A stretch of 64,000 bases of DNA from Bacillota bacterium (GTDB lineage: Bacteria; Bacillota; Sulfobacillia; JAJZYS01; JAJYTV01). The position numbers and the translations under genes were made by a program. The stretch covers positions 25,755-89,754 of the forward strand of contig JAJYSJ010000012.1 in the NCBI GenBank assembly GCA_021793645.1, read 5' to 3'. Positions within the stretch are counted from its first letter, which is position 1; each line of letters begins with the position of its first letter. The notes beneath the pieces were generated by a model. It saw only the letters and a list, made by a program, of their open reading frames with translations, was not told the DNA's origin and ran no database searches. Positions 41,854 to 50,884 of the stretch are shown here, one piece after another.

Positions 41854-42504
41854 TTGAAGGTTGCCGTACTCTACTTCGCTCACGCCCGAAGCGCTCGGGG
41901 ACAAGCGAGCGAATCATTCGATCTTCCCGACGGCACGACCGTCGCTGAACTCAAAGAGCGCCTCGCCGTCCTGCTCGGCTCGCGCGTGCCGACATTCCTG
42001 CTGGCGCGAAACGAGGCTTACGCCGCGCCTGAAGACGCCCTGCACGACGGCGACGAGGTGGCCGTGATCCCACCCGTATCCGGTGGTGCAGCGCTGATCG
42101 GCCCGGAAGCGGTCGACGCGGCCGCGCTCGTTCAAGCCGTCCAAGGCCCCAGCCAGGGTGCCGTCTGCCTGTTCCTCGGCACCGTGCGCAACGAGTTCGA
42201 GGGCCGGCCGACAGCGCGCCTGCAATATGAGGCATACCAGCCGATGGCCGAACGCGAGCTCGACTCGATCGCCCGGGAAGCCGAGGCGGCCTACCCTGGC
42301 AGTCGCGTCGCGCTTTTCCATCGCATCGGCACCCTGGAACTCGCAGAAGCGTCGGTCGGCATCGCTGCCTCCGCGCCGCACCGCGGTGACGCGTTCGCCG
42401 CGTGCCGTCAGGTGATCGAGGAGATTAAGGTACGCGCACCGATCTGGAAGCGCGAGATCGCGCCGGATGGGGCTGAGCACTGGCACGAGGAGCCGCAGCC
42501 CTAA
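41854..42504 (+). CDS. moaX: MoaD-MoaE fusion (molybdopterin synthase, MoaX type)
   Basis: About 216 residues. Residues 1-80 are MoaD-like, ubiquitin-fold, ending in PPVSGG, where MoaD needs a free C-terminal Gly-Gly for thiocarboxylation. MoaE follows at once: GAVCLFLGTVRNEFEGRPTA, LYHRIG-like block ALFHRIGTLELAEASVGIA, and IKVRAPIWKRE. MoaX proteins elsewhere are cleaved after the Gly-Gly, releasing both subunits; the motif at the junction implies the same here. It converges on 42501-42914 with a 4-base overlap. It inserts sulfur into precursor Z after MoaA. Confidence 0.9.
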   Translation: MKVAVLYFAHARSARGQASESFDLPDGTTVAELKERLAVLLGSRVPTFLLARNEAYAAPEDALHDGDEVAVIPPVSGGAALIGPEAVDAAALVQAVQGPSQGAVCLFLGTVRNEFEGRPTARLQYEAYQPMAERELDSIAREAEAAYPGSRVALFHRIGTLELAEASVGIAASAPHRGDAFAACRQVIEEIKVRAPIWKREIAPDGAEHWHEEPQP

Positions 42505-42914
42505 TCGGCTGAGAGTGTGCGCCACACGTTCCAGGCGTAGATGTACATCCCCGAGAGCATCAGGACTCCGCCCGTCGCGATCGCCCATGCGCTCCCCGTC
42601 CACAGTCCCGCGGCGAACGCCACGAGCCCCGCATTAAGGACCCAGAACTGCACCACCGCCGCGCGCGGACTGTATGGGTCGGGGCCGCGCCCGGCGAAGC
42701 GCGGCAGTACATGGTAGGAGATGCCGAAGATCATCATCGAGACGAAGCCGACGAGCAGCAGGTGCACATGCACCAGCACCATGCCCTCCGAAGGGTCCTG
42801 GCCGGGGAGGATGCCCGCGTACCCGAGGCCCATGTAGGCACCGAGCGTTGTGCCGATCACGAGATAGACAACACTCATGCGCAGGTACCACATAACCGTC
42901 CTACTGATCTGCAT
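42501..42914 (-). CDS. Small haem-copper oxidase subunit I-like membrane protein
   Basis: About 137 residues and four membrane helices. The block HVHLLLVGFVSMMIFGISYH followed by VLPRF resembles the NorB/cbb3 subunit I family, but only a short subset of its helices is present. Such mini-oxidase-like proteins often lie beside RIC (ScdA) and cupin genes in NO- or oxygen-stress operons, as here. ATG 42914 overlaps the preceding stop by 14 bases. Whether it binds haem is unknown. Confidence 0.6.
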   Translation of the reverse strand: MQISRTVMWYLRMSVVYLVIGTTLGAYMGLGYAGILPGQDPSEGMVLVHVHLLLVGFVSMMIFGISYHVLPRFAGRGPDPYSPRAAVVQFWVLNAGLVAFAAGLWTGSAWAIATGGVLMLSGMYIYAWNVWRTLSAD

Positions 42915-43104
42915 CGCCCTGGCCCGCCTCGAGTGCCCGCAGGCGCGCAAGCGCCTTGGAAATCTCTATCCCGTGCTCCTGCGCGTCGGACGATAGCGAC
43001 CGGTGGCCGCCGCAGCAGGTGTCGAAGCCAAGTTCGCCGAGCAGCTTCGCGTACGCCGGACCGAGGCGCAATACGCTGTCGACGCTGTCCTCTGGAGTGA
43101 TCAC
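42901..43104 (-). CDS. DUF542/ScdA N-terminal (RIC-like) protein
   Basis: 67 residues: LRLGPAYAKLLGELGFDTCC followed by GGHRSLSSDAQEHGIE, the DUF542/ScdA_N domain with its CC-GG site. In RIC/ScdA proteins this domain precedes a di-iron hemerythrin that repairs Fe-S clusters; here it is free-standing. GTG 43104 has GGAGGG five bases upstream. It is the middle gene of the cupin-ScdA_N-oxidase-like operon. Confidence 0.75.
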   Translation of the reverse strand: MITPEDSVDSVLRLGPAYAKLLGELGFDTCCGGHRSLSSDAQEHGIEISKALARLRALEAGQGDADQ

Positions 43105-43105
43105 C

Positions 43106-43429
43106 TCATCCCTCCTTCGGGAACTGGATGAAGGCCAAGACGACGAACTGCTCGTCACCAGCCGCCATTCCGTGGGGCACGTTCGGCGGGACGATGACGA
43201 GATCTCCTGGTTTCGCCTCGGACGACTCCTCGCCGGAGCGCAGTACACCTCTCCCGGAGTAGGCCAGCATGAAGACGGTCGCGGGAGACGTATGTGCGGG
43301 CACGACTTGCCCCGGTTCCATGGAGAAGACAGCGACGCGCGTACCCTCGTACTCTGCGATCAGTTCCGACGCAGGCTTGTCGGCGCGAAACGCGACATGC
43401 TCGGACAGCCTGTAAACCATTGGGCCCAC
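43106..43429 (-). CDS. Cupin-domain protein
   Basis: 107 residues, one cupin barrel: GQVVPAHTSPATVFMLAYSG (motif 1, with fewer His than usual) and PGDLVIVPPNVPHGMAAGDE (motif 2). It could bind a metal or small ligand. Its stop is one base from the next start, so it is the first gene of the three-gene operon downstream of the CRP/FNR-type palindrome. Confidence 0.7.
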   Translation of the reverse strand: MGPMVYRLSEHVAFRADKPASELIAEYEGTRVAVFSMEPGQVVPAHTSPATVFMLAYSGRGVLRSGEESSEAKPGDLVIVPPNVPHGMAAGDEQFVVLAFIQFPKEG

Positions 43430-43503
43430 CTCCTGCGCGACGCGTCCGAAGTATCAGGACGCTCTCGCCAAGTGGAAGCATGCACGCCAGCCAGTGCCGT
43501 CGC

Positions 43504-43519
43504 CGTGACCCATGTCACG
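43504..43519. promoter_or_regulatory. CRP/FNR-family palindrome
   Basis: CGTGACCCATGTCACG is a perfect 6-bp inverted repeat with a 4-base spacer and fits the CRP/FNR frame (NGTGA-N6-TCACN). It lies 75 bases upstream of the cupin operon and 104 before moaA on the other strand, placing it over one or both promoters. An FNR/DNR-type regulator would suit the NO/anaerobic theme. Confidence 0.5.
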
Positions 43520-43622
43520 ATATCGATGTGCGCTCAAGATGCAGAGCGCGCCTGTCCTAGGTTAGACTTAGCATGCGCAACAACGCGAAGTGTTGTAAGG
43601 TGCCATCAGGGGGAACGGCCAA

Positions 43623-44678
43623 GTGGCGAACAGTAATCCACCGCGCAATACGCAAACACCTGCGGAGCCGCAGGTTCTCGATAGCCTCCATCGGCCCATG
43701 CGCGACCTGCGCATCTCAGTGACCGACCATTGCAATTTCCGCTGTGTTTACTGCATGCCGAAAGCGGTCTTCGGCACGCGTTATCATTTTGTCGGCCATG
43801 ACGGACTATTGCAGTTCGACGAAATCGAGCGTCTGGCGCGTCAGTTCGCAAGGCTGGGCGTCAGGAAGATCCGGCTTACCGGCGGAGAGCCGCTCCTGCG
43901 CCCGCATCTCGAGGATCTGGTGGAGAGCCTTTCCGCCATTCCCGGCATCGAAGACCTCGCGCTGACAACGAACGCCTCGACGCTGACGCCGAAGAAGGCC
44001 GAGGCGCTGCGCAAGGCTGGATTGCAGCGCATCAACATCAGCCTGGACGCCTTGGACGAGGACGTCTTCCAGAAGATGAACGACGTCGGCTTCCCTGTCG
44101 CTCGCGTCCTGCAGGCGATCGACGACGCCGCTGCCGCTGGCCTGAACGTAAAGATCAACATGGTGGTGCGCCGCGGTCTCAACGACAGCCAGATCGTGCC
44201 CATGGCAGAGCACTTCCGAGGCACGGACCACGTTCTGCGCTATATCGAGTACATGGACGTCGGCAACCTCAATGGCTGGCAGTTGCAGGAGGTCGTTCCG
44301 GCGCAGGAGATCCTGGCGCGCATAACCGAGCTCTGGCCGCTTCAGCCGGTCGAAGCGCACCGCTACGGAGAAGTCGCGACGCGGCATCGCTACATCGATG
44401 GCCAGGGCGAGATCGGCGTCATCTCCTCGATCAGCCAGCCGTTCTGCGGTTCTTGCACGCGCGCGCGCCTATCGCCCGAGGGACAGCTATTCACGTGCCT
44501 GTTCGGCACGAAGGGCCACGATTTGCGGGCTCTATTGCGCGATGGGGCCGCAGACGAAGAGATCTACGCCCGGCTGCAAAGCATCTGGCAGGCACGCGAT
44601 GACCGCTATTCCGAACTGCGGGCGACCAGCGCCATGACGGATGTGAAGAAGGTCGAAATGTTCCACATCGGCGGCTGA
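43623..44678 (+). CDS. moaA: GTP 3',8-cyclase MoaA
   Basis: 351 residues. The radical-SAM motif is TDHCNFRCVYCMP. The second C-terminal 4Fe-4S site (CGSCTRARLSPEGQLFTCLFG) binds GTP. IRLTGGEPLLRPHLEDLV is the usual SAM-binding block. The ending is unusual: MoaA normally ends in a GG pair (here FHIGG, present). It makes the first intermediate of molybdenum cofactor. GTG 43623 follows a GGGGG-rich site. Confidence 0.95.
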   Translation: MANSNPPRNTQTPAEPQVLDSLHRPMRDLRISVTDHCNFRCVYCMPKAVFGTRYHFVGHDGLLQFDEIERLARQFARLGVRKIRLTGGEPLLRPHLEDLVESLSAIPGIEDLALTTNASTLTPKKAEALRKAGLQRINISLDALDEDVFQKMNDVGFPVARVLQAIDDAAAAGLNVKINMVVRRGLNDSQIVPMAEHFRGTDHVLRYIEYMDVGNLNGWQLQEVVPAQEILARITELWPLQPVEAHRYGEVATRHRYIDGQGEIGVISSISQPFCGSCTRARLSPEGQLFTCLFGTKGHDLRALLRDGAADEEIYARLQSIWQARDDRYSELRATSAMTDVKKVEMFHIGG

Positions 44679-44679
44679 A

Positions 44680-45120
44680 TCAGACCGTCCGACGCGGCGC
44701 GATGCTCCAAAGCTCCTGCGGCAGCATCTCGAGAGCCTGGGTGCCCGTCAGATCCAGCGCGACGTCCACTACGCCCTCGGGCGGCACATCTTTGGCGTCG
44801 CGGCGTAGCCATGTCTTCAGCCCTGCCGTGTGCTTAAAGCCCTCGACGATGACCACATCGCACTCAGCACGCTGCGCTTCCTCAAGGAGCTCTGCGAGCG
44901 TCGGTCGGCCGCCCAGACGCAGCATGCCGTCGCTCCCTCCGAGCAGCCGCAGCGCGGCGTGCTGCGCCATGCGCTCCGTGTTGCTGCCGGGACGCTCCAG
45001 TCCGGCGTGGTGGCTCTTCACATAGGCAAGGCGCCCCTCGCGGGCAGCGTGCTCCGCGAGGCGTAGACAAACTTCTGTCTTGCCGCTGCGAGAGAAGCCG
45101 GCAAACTGGACGACGATCAA
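44680..45120 (-). CDS. mobB: Molybdopterin-guanine dinucleotide adaptor MobB
   Basis: 146 residues. The P-loop GFSRSGKTEVCLRLAEHAA is complete and the middle reads VVIVEGFKHTAGLKTW, the usual MobB ending of the GTP-binding domain. It assists MobA in making the bis-MGD cofactor of formate dehydrogenases. The TTG start overlaps the mobA stop as TTGA, giving tight coupling. Confidence 0.85.
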   Translation of the reverse strand: MIVVQFAGFSRSGKTEVCLRLAEHAAREGRLAYVKSHHAGLERPGSNTERMAQHAALRLLGGSDGMLRLGGRPTLAELLEEAQRAECDVVIVEGFKHTAGLKTWLRRDAKDVPPEGVVDVALDLTGTQALEMLPQELWSIAPRRTV

Positions 45121-45707
45121 GCGTCTCCCCCCTGCCCGAGGTCCGCGGCAGCGAGGGCCGCTCTGTACTCATCCGGCGTGTTCAAGCCGTCGAGGTGCTC
45201 CGGCGCTATGCCGATGCGGCGAAGGTCGGCCGGTGCCAGGAAGCGATGCGCCACGGTCTGGGCGAAGCCGATGACCCGTCGTCCGCCGCCAGCGAGGTAC
45301 GCTTCAAGCGACGCCGCAAGCGCAGCGGGCCAATATCCGCAAAGCGCACGCAGCATTCCGTCCTCGGCTGGCAGCGTGAGCGCGGCCTCGCGGCGACCGT
45401 AGTCGGCAAGAGCGCTGATCTCGTCAGCCGTAAGGAGTGGCATATCCACCGAAATGACGAAGACGTCATCCTGCCGCAACGCGGACAAGACGCCAGCAAG
45501 CGGCCCGGCATCCCCGAAGGCGTCCGGCAGGGCGGCCGCGCCGTGACTCGTTGCCCAGTCCGCCGGTCCGAGGCACACTGCGGGCAGGCGCGCCCGAGCC
45601 AAACGCTGCAGAGCGTGGCCCAGGAGGTCCGTGTCTCCCCATCTCAAAAGCGCCTTGGGCGACCCCATGCGCCGGCTCTTTCCTCCGCACAGGACTGCCC
45701 CGATCAT
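45117..45707 (-). CDS. mobA: Molybdenum cofactor guanylyltransferase MobA
   Basis: 196 residues. Nucleotidyltransferase motif GAVLCGGKSRRMGSPKALLR, acidic site FVISVDMPLLTADEI, and the C-terminal LDGLNTPDEY are all present. It attaches GMP to molybdopterin. It lies 27 bases after fdhD and is coupled to mobB: an operon dedicated to formate dehydrogenase-type enzymes. Confidence 0.9.
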   Translation of the reverse strand: MIGAVLCGGKSRRMGSPKALLRWGDTDLLGHALQRLARARLPAVCLGPADWATSHGAAALPDAFGDAGPLAGVLSALRQDDVFVISVDMPLLTADEISALADYGRREAALTLPAEDGMLRALCGYWPAALAASLEAYLAGGGRRVIGFAQTVAHRFLAPADLRRIGIAPEHLDGLNTPDEYRAALAAADLGQGGDA

Positions 45708-45734
45708 CGGCGCCGCCGGGATTCCCCGGCCAAC

Positions 45735-46553
45735 TCAGCGCGCAACAAGGATTCTTTCAGCATGCGTGTAGACATTGATCCGCTCGCCGCGCGCGAAGCC
45801 GACGACCGTCACGCCGACCTCCTCGGCGAGCGCCAGAGCGAGTTCCGTCGGCGCCGCCTTGGTGACGACGATCGCCACACGCAGCTTGGCCGCCTTGAGC
45901 AGCATCTCGGAGGAGACCCGACCCGAGAGCACGCAAACGAGATCGCTGGTATGGATCCCCTGCTGCAGGCAGTGCCCGTATAGCTTGTCGAGCGCATTGT
46001 GCCTGCCGATGTCCGCGCGCGCCGCCACGAGCGACCCGTCTGGATGCGCAAGCGCCACGTTGTGCACGCCACCGGTGCGGCGGAAGATGTCGGACTCCCC
46101 TTGCAGATGCTGAACAAGTGCGAGCGCCGCTTCGGCCGTAAGGGTCGGTCCCCCGGTGATCGGCTCGAGCGCGGAGGCGTCGCTTGCGAAGTAGATGCTG
46201 GCGCGTCCCTTGCCGCAGCACGAAGCGATGTAGCGCCGCTCGAACATCTTCTGCGCGGCAAGGGAGACGTCCGCGTCCGCGAGGACCCGTGCGGTCTGGG
46301 CCTCGGCGTCGATCTCAACGAGGCGCACTGCCTGCGGGTTGGCGACGATGCCTTCAGAGACCATGAAGCCGTACACGAGATCTTCGAGATCTGTCGGCGT
46401 CGCAACGAGGGTTGCGACTTCGACGTTATTGACGTAGAGAGTGAGCGGCATTTCCGTCGCAACCTCGTCCATCACCCAGTCGGCACCGCCTGGCCCGACG
46501 CGCAGCACCGGGCGTAGCGCCGTGGGTGGGGCAAAGGAAGTCGCCTCAGCCAT
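45735..46553 (-). CDS. fdhD: FdhD, sulfurtransferase for formate dehydrogenase maturation
   Basis: 272 residues. FdhD blocks: LTLYVNNVEVATLVATPTD, the Cys-containing SCCGKGRASIYFA, FRRTGGVHNVALAHPDGSLV, and RADIGRHNALDKLYGHCL. FdhD carries sulfur from IscS to the Mo cofactor of FDH before insertion. An 8-bp repeat array (46565-46624) ends 11 bases before the ATG and provides tandem purine-rich ribosome-site-like sequences. The enzyme it serves, likely a selenocysteine FDH given SelA/SelD, lies outside the window. Confidence 0.9.
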   Translation of the reverse strand: MAEATSFAPPTALRPVLRVGPGGADWVMDEVATEMPLTLYVNNVEVATLVATPTDLEDLVYGFMVSEGIVANPQAVRLVEIDAEAQTARVLADADVSLAAQKMFERRYIASCCGKGRASIYFASDASALEPITGGPTLTAEAALALVQHLQGESDIFRRTGGVHNVALAHPDGSLVAARADIGRHNALDKLYGHCLQQGIHTSDLVCVLSGRVSSEMLLKAAKLRVAIVVTKAAPTELALALAEEVGVTVVGFARGERINVYTHAERILVAR

Positions 46554-46564
46554 CTTGCATCACC

Positions 46565-46624
46565 TGCTCTCCTGCTCTCCTGCTCTCCTGCTCTCCTGCT
46601 CTCCTGCTCTCCTGCTCTCCTGCT
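46565..46624. repeat. 8-bp tandem repeat upstream of fdhD
   Basis: TGCTCTCC is repeated seven times plus a 4-base partial copy. On the fdhD strand each unit reads GGAGAGCA, resembling a Shine-Dalgarno core. The array sits between the fdhD promoter side and its start, so a change in repeat number would change spacing. Confidence 0.85.
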
Positions 46625-46648
46625 GTTCATCATTGCGCAGCATACACC

Positions 46649-46685
46649 AAAAAAAAAGAGGCGCCGCGCGCGAAGCGCGCGGCGC
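46649..46685 (-). terminator. Terminator after the acetate transporter gene
   Basis: A GC-rich stem (GCGCCGCGCGC with GCGCGCGGCGC) around TTCG is followed on the minus strand by CTC and nine U residues. A classic strong intrinsic terminator, 13 bases after the stop codon. Confidence 0.9.
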
Positions 46686-46697
46686 AGGAAGATGGGA

Positions 46698-47285
46698 CTA
46701 TACCCACCAGTGGTAGCTAAGCGAGGTGTTCAGCGTGACGGCGAAGGTCAGGTACATCAGCCAGATAGCAAGAACGAACTGGACGAAGCCGACCGCCTTC
46801 GTGCCCCCGGCCCACTTGCCGAAGCGGGTGGGAATCTCGAAGAGATAGATCACTGCGAGGCCGATGAACAGAAGCATGACCGGCGTGTCGCCAACGCCCC
46901 CGAACACGATCGCGCCCAGCAGCGAGATGAAGAAAAATGCAATGCCCATCCAGGCGTCCGGTGCACCGCTCGCGCCGATGAAACGGCGGTGCGCCATTGC
47001 GAACCAGTGGATACCGTAGGACGTAAACGCCAGTGCCGCCATGTAAAGGGGGGCGGCGTTGGTGAAGACCTGGAACCAGGTCAGACCGACCATCAGGTAC
47101 ACGCCGGTCAGAAACTGCATGAAGCCCGGCAACCAAAAGCCCCACATGCCCATGGTCTTGTTGACCTCAGGGCTAGCCTTCGGGAAGCCGAACAGGGCCT
47201 GGCCGCCCCAGATGAAGTATCCGGTTCCGAGGCCGAAGAAGCCAATTGCGATCGGCCAGAAAGCGGTGTGCGTAAACAGAGACAC
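46698..47285 (-). CDS. Acetate uptake transporter family (GPR1/FUN34/YaaH) membrane protein
   Basis: About 195 residues and six helices. Family blocks: AIGFFGLGTGYFIWGGQALF (FGLG near the start), FWLPGFMQFLTGVYLMVGLT and ALAFTSYGIHWFAMAHRRF. SatP/YaaH members take up acetate or succinate with protons. GTG 47285 has GGGAGGT nine bases before it. It is a single gene with its own terminator. Confidence 0.85.
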   Translation of the reverse strand: MSLFTHTAFWPIAIGFFGLGTGYFIWGGQALFGFPKASPEVNKTMGMWGFWLPGFMQFLTGVYLMVGLTWFQVFTNAAPLYMAALAFTSYGIHWFAMAHRRFIGASGAPDAWMGIAFFFISLLGAIVFGGVGDTPVMLLFIGLAVIYLFEIPTRFGKWAGGTKAVGFVQFVLAIWLMYLTFAVTLNTSLSYHWWV

Positions 47286-47548
47286 TACAAAAGACCTCCC
47301 TTGGCTGTGCCGCGCAAAATCCGCGCAGCTCGTCCGCAAACGATTGCCCGCTCCGGTCACTTGGTGGGCACTTCACGGCACGCTGCCGACCGCCTCGGGC
47401 AATCTGTCCCCCCTCCAGAGCGGCTTGTTGCCGTATCCTTCCACACCATCGGTATTGTATCCAATTCCAGTCCATATGACCATGGTCTTCCGCCACTGGA
47501 TACTGAGGCGCTTTCTCCCAACGCAGCCGCGATCGGACTGGCGTCTGA

Positions 47549-49168
47549 TCACCGCGCGATGCGATCGCGCTCTGCATGCCACATGCGATGATATGCACCA
47601 CCGAGCGCCAGCAGTTCTCGGTGGCTGCCACGCTCGACGATGCGGCCAGCATCAAGGACCAGAATCTCATCCATGCGGTCGAGCCCTTGCAGCCGATGGG
47701 TCGCCAGCACAACCGTTCGACCCGCGCCGAGTTCCTCAAGCGACGACCAAATCTCGTTCTCGGTGACGGGGTCGAGACCGCGGGTCGGTTCGTCCAGCAG
47801 GAGGATTGGAGCATCCCGCACGATCGCGCGAGCAATCGCAACGCGCTGACGCTCGCCGCCAGAGAGCCGTGAACCCTGCTCGCCGAGGGGCGTTTGAAGA
47901 CCCTGCGGCAGCTGCAGGAGAAGCCCTTGCAGCCGCGCGGCGGATACCGCCCGCAGGATCTCGGCCTCGCTCGCCTGTGGGCGCCCAAGGCGCAGATTGT
48001 CTCGCAGGCTGGCATGGAACAGGTCGGTGGACTGGCTGATCACCGCCGCGCGCTCGTAGAGGAGCTCTCGCGCCGTCCGCGCAACCTCCGCCCCACCCAG
48101 GCGCACGGAGCCCGCGGCATACGGCACGATGCCAAGCAATGCGGAAAGCAGCGTCGTCTTTCCGCAGCCGCTGCGCCCCACAAGCGCCACATGCCGCCCC
48201 TGTGGAAGCGATAGCGAAATGTCCTTCACCGCCCATCCGTCGGCACCTGGGTAGCGCACCGCGACGTCCAAGAGCTCCAACCCGTTCCCGACCGGCAGTT
48301 CGCATTCGCGGGCCGCGGATGGCGTTCCCTCTGCAACGGAGCGGATGCGTCGCGCAGCGGCGCTGCAGGTCCCCATCGCCTGCACGGCCTGAGGCATCGG
48401 AACCGCCGCCTCGAATGCGGCGAGCGCTGTGAGCGCCGCGACGGCGAGGTATGGACCAGGGAGAACACCCTGCCGAACGAGGGGAATGGCCAGCCACAAG
48501 ACGAGCAGTGACGAAAAGCCAGCGAACGCACTGGTGAGCCCGCTGCCAAACGCGCTGGAAAGCCGCAGCCGCACCTGCGCCGAGAGCGCCGTACTCTGTG
48601 CGCGGTCCATCCGATCGAGAAAGTCTTGCACGCGGCCCCATGTCAGCAGTTCCGCAGCGCCCCGGATCCCCTCGGCAAGCTCTGCGCTCAGGAAAGCCCG
48701 CGCGGCGTGAAGCTCCCCGCCGCGCCGCAGCCCAATACCGAACTGCAGCAATCCCGGAACGGCACCTGCGAGCAGCACCGCCGCGAGTGCTGCTCCGAGC
48801 ATCGGGGAGAAGTGCCGGAAGACGGTCAGCACGAGACCGGCTGTCAGGATGAGCACGGCCGTCGGCTGAAGAGCACGAAGATAGAAGTCTTGCAGCATAT
48901 CCACGTCATGCACCGCGCGGCTCAGGAGATCGCCTCGCTGATGGCTCGCGGCGATCAGCGGCGGCTGCGCTTCGATCCGCGCGTAGAGCCAGACACGGAT
49001 TGCTGCGAGCATGCGAAAGGTGACATCGTGCGATGCTAGCCGCTCCAGGTAGCGGAAGACGGCGCGCCCGATGCTGAAAAAGCGCACGCCGACGATCGGA
49101 ACCATCAGGAGCAGGATGGTCTGCGGATGCTGTGCCGCACGGCTGATCAGATACGCAGACGTCGCCAT
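47549..49168 (-). CDS. cydC: Thiol exporter subunit CydC, N-terminus in another frame
   Basis: About 539 residues of an ABC half-transporter fused to ATPase. It reads [16 protein letters not shown] at the start, Walker [17 protein letters not shown], signature [14 protein letters not shown], Walker [14 protein letters not shown]. CydC normally begins ~30 residues earlier ([20 protein letters not shown], then [10 protein letters not shown]). Those residues are present but in the preceding cydD frame, split by a missing base at 49168. So it is either frameshifted or relies on an internal TGATG restart. With CydD it exports cysteine or glutathione for cytochrome bd assembly. Confidence 0.75.
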   Translation of the reverse strand: MATSAYLISRAAQHPQTILLLMVPIVGVRFFSIGRAVFRYLERLASHDVTFRMLAAIRVWLYARIEAQPPLIAASHQRGDLLSRAVHDVDMLQDFYLRALQPTAVLILTAGLVLTVFRHFSPMLGAALAAVLLAGAVPGLLQFGIGLRRGGELHAARAFLSAELAEGIRGAAELLTWGRVQDFLDRMDRAQSTALSAQVRLRLSSAFGSGLTSAFAGFSSLLVLWLAIPLVRQGVLPGPYLAVAALTALAAFEAAVPMPQAVQAMGTCSAAARRIRSVAEGTPSAARECELPVGNGLELLDVAVRYPGADGWAVKDISLSLPQGRHVALVGRSGCGKTTLLSALLGIVPYAAGSVRLGGAEVARTARELLYERAAVISQSTDLFHASLRDNLRLGRPQASEAEILRAVSAARLQGLLLQLPQGLQTPLGEQGSRLSGGERQRVAIARAIVRDAPILLLDEPTRGLDPVTENEIWSSLEELGAGRTVVLATHRLQGLDRMDEILVLDAGRIVERGSHRELLALGGAYHRMWHAERDRIAR

Positions 49169-50884
49169 CAGCCGACGTTTGCGCCGACCGTCAGGAACGA
49201 GAGCAGCAGCGCGAGTACGAGGCGGCCTCGCAGGCGCCCGAGGAAGCCAAGCAGCGGATAGACGGTGCCGCGGACGAGGAGATCCTCATGACGGCCCGTC
49301 TCCGCGATGCGGCCGTCCTGCATGACGAGGATGCGCGATGCGCGGCGTGCGAACGTGAGCCGGTGCGTGACGATCAGGGTGCGGCGCCGCCCCATCAGGT
49401 CTGCCATGGCCTGAGAGATCGCCTGATCGTGCTCCGGGTCGAGGCCTGCCGTGGGCTCATCGAGCAGCAGTAGCGGCGCATCGCTCAGGAATGCCCTCGC
49501 AACCGCGATGCGCTGGCGCTCTCCGCCGCTCAGTCCGTGCCCGTCCTCCCCGATGCGCGTGGCGTAGCGCTCCGGGAGGCGAGCGATCACGTCGTGGACG
49601 CACGCGGCCTGCGCAGCGAGTGCGACATCGATGTCGCTCGCTTGCGGGCGCGCAAGCTGGATTTTCTCCGCCACGCTGCCGGGGAAGATCACGGGATCCT
49701 GTGGCACGTAGGCAATCCGCCTGCGCCAGACATCGAGCGAGATTTCCCGCAGCGGCACGCCGTCAACTGAGACCTCTCCCTTCTGCGGCGCTAGGAAGCC
49801 AAGCAGCAGGTGGAGGATGGTCGTCTTGCTCGCGCCGCTCCCGCCAATTAGCGCGAGGGTTTCCCCTGGTGCCCAGGTGAAGCTCAGGTCCTGAAGAGCC
49901 GGCTGCTGCGCGTTCTCGTAGGTCCAGCCCAGCCGCGCAGGGTGATGAAGAGCGGAGCAGCCGGGGCCAGTTCAGCGCCTTGCGACCGTGTGGCAGGCAG
50001 CGGCGTGTCCAACGTAGCGAAGATCCTCTCCGCCGCCGCAAGCCCGCTGACGTCAACTCCGCTCCCAGCGCGCGCAGTGGAGTGTAGAACTCAGGGACGA
50101 GCACCAATATAAAGAGCGCCGATGTGAACCCGATCTGACCCATCAGCAGCGCAAGGCTGATCGCTACGGCCACCATGGCTGTGCTCAGCGACGCCAGGAA
50201 CTCCAACGCCAAGGCGGAGAGGAAGGCGAGACGCAGAGTGGACATCGTTGCAAGCCGATGCTGCTCCCCCACCTCGGCAATCACCTGGATCTGATGCCGG
50301 CTGCGTCCGTAGAGCTGGAGTGTCACGAGGCCTTGCAAGACGTCGTGGAGGTGCCCTCCGAGCAGTTGGAGCATCGCCCATTGCCGCTTGGTGCGCGCCT
50401 CCGCCGCTCGCCCGATCAGGATCGTGAAGATCGGCAGCAGCGGTGCAGTGGCGAAGACGACGATACCTGCCACAAGGCTCTGTGGGAACACCGCCACGAG
50501 TATGATCAGCGGTATCGCGGCGGTGAACGCGATCTGCGGCAGATAGCGCGCCAGGTACCCGTCGAGGCCGTCTACGCCGTCCAGTGCAGTCGTGATCAGT
50601 TCTCCGGTGCGCTCGCTGCCCATGTGGATAGGGCCAAGGTCGAAGAGGTGCCGAAGCAGACGTCGCCGCAGGTCGCCACGCACCCTCGCGGAGAACGAGG
50701 CTGCGAATGCATCGCGCCCGAAGCCGAACGCTGCCCGCAGCAGGAATGCGGCGGCGAGGAGCGCGAACTGAGGCGTGAGCAGAGCGAGCCCCGCGCCTTG
50801 CAAGAATACGGCGTTGATGATCCGGCTCAGGAGAAGTGCCTGGACGACTGTCAGGATTCCGCCCGCCAGGCCAAGTGCAATCAT
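49168..50884 (-). pseudogene. cydD: Frameshifted cydD
   Basis: The membrane half (GLAGGILTVVQALLLSRI onwards) is readable to ALGAEL. It then shifts to AAAERIFATLDTPLPATRSQ and again to WTYENAQQPALQDLSFTWAP, so two indels lie near 50055 and 49945. The Walker A reads GGSGASKTT, with Ser replacing the invariant Gly before Lys, while the signature [16 protein letters not shown] and Walker B LLLLDEPTAGLDP remain. The stop is also lost, running into cydC sequence. The first ~20 residues are missing at 50884. These lesions together mean no working CydD. Confidence 0.85.

Noticed and set aside
47286..47548. Additional small gene between the acetate transporter and cydC
   Set aside because: Frames here are short and lack start sites; treated as promoter space.
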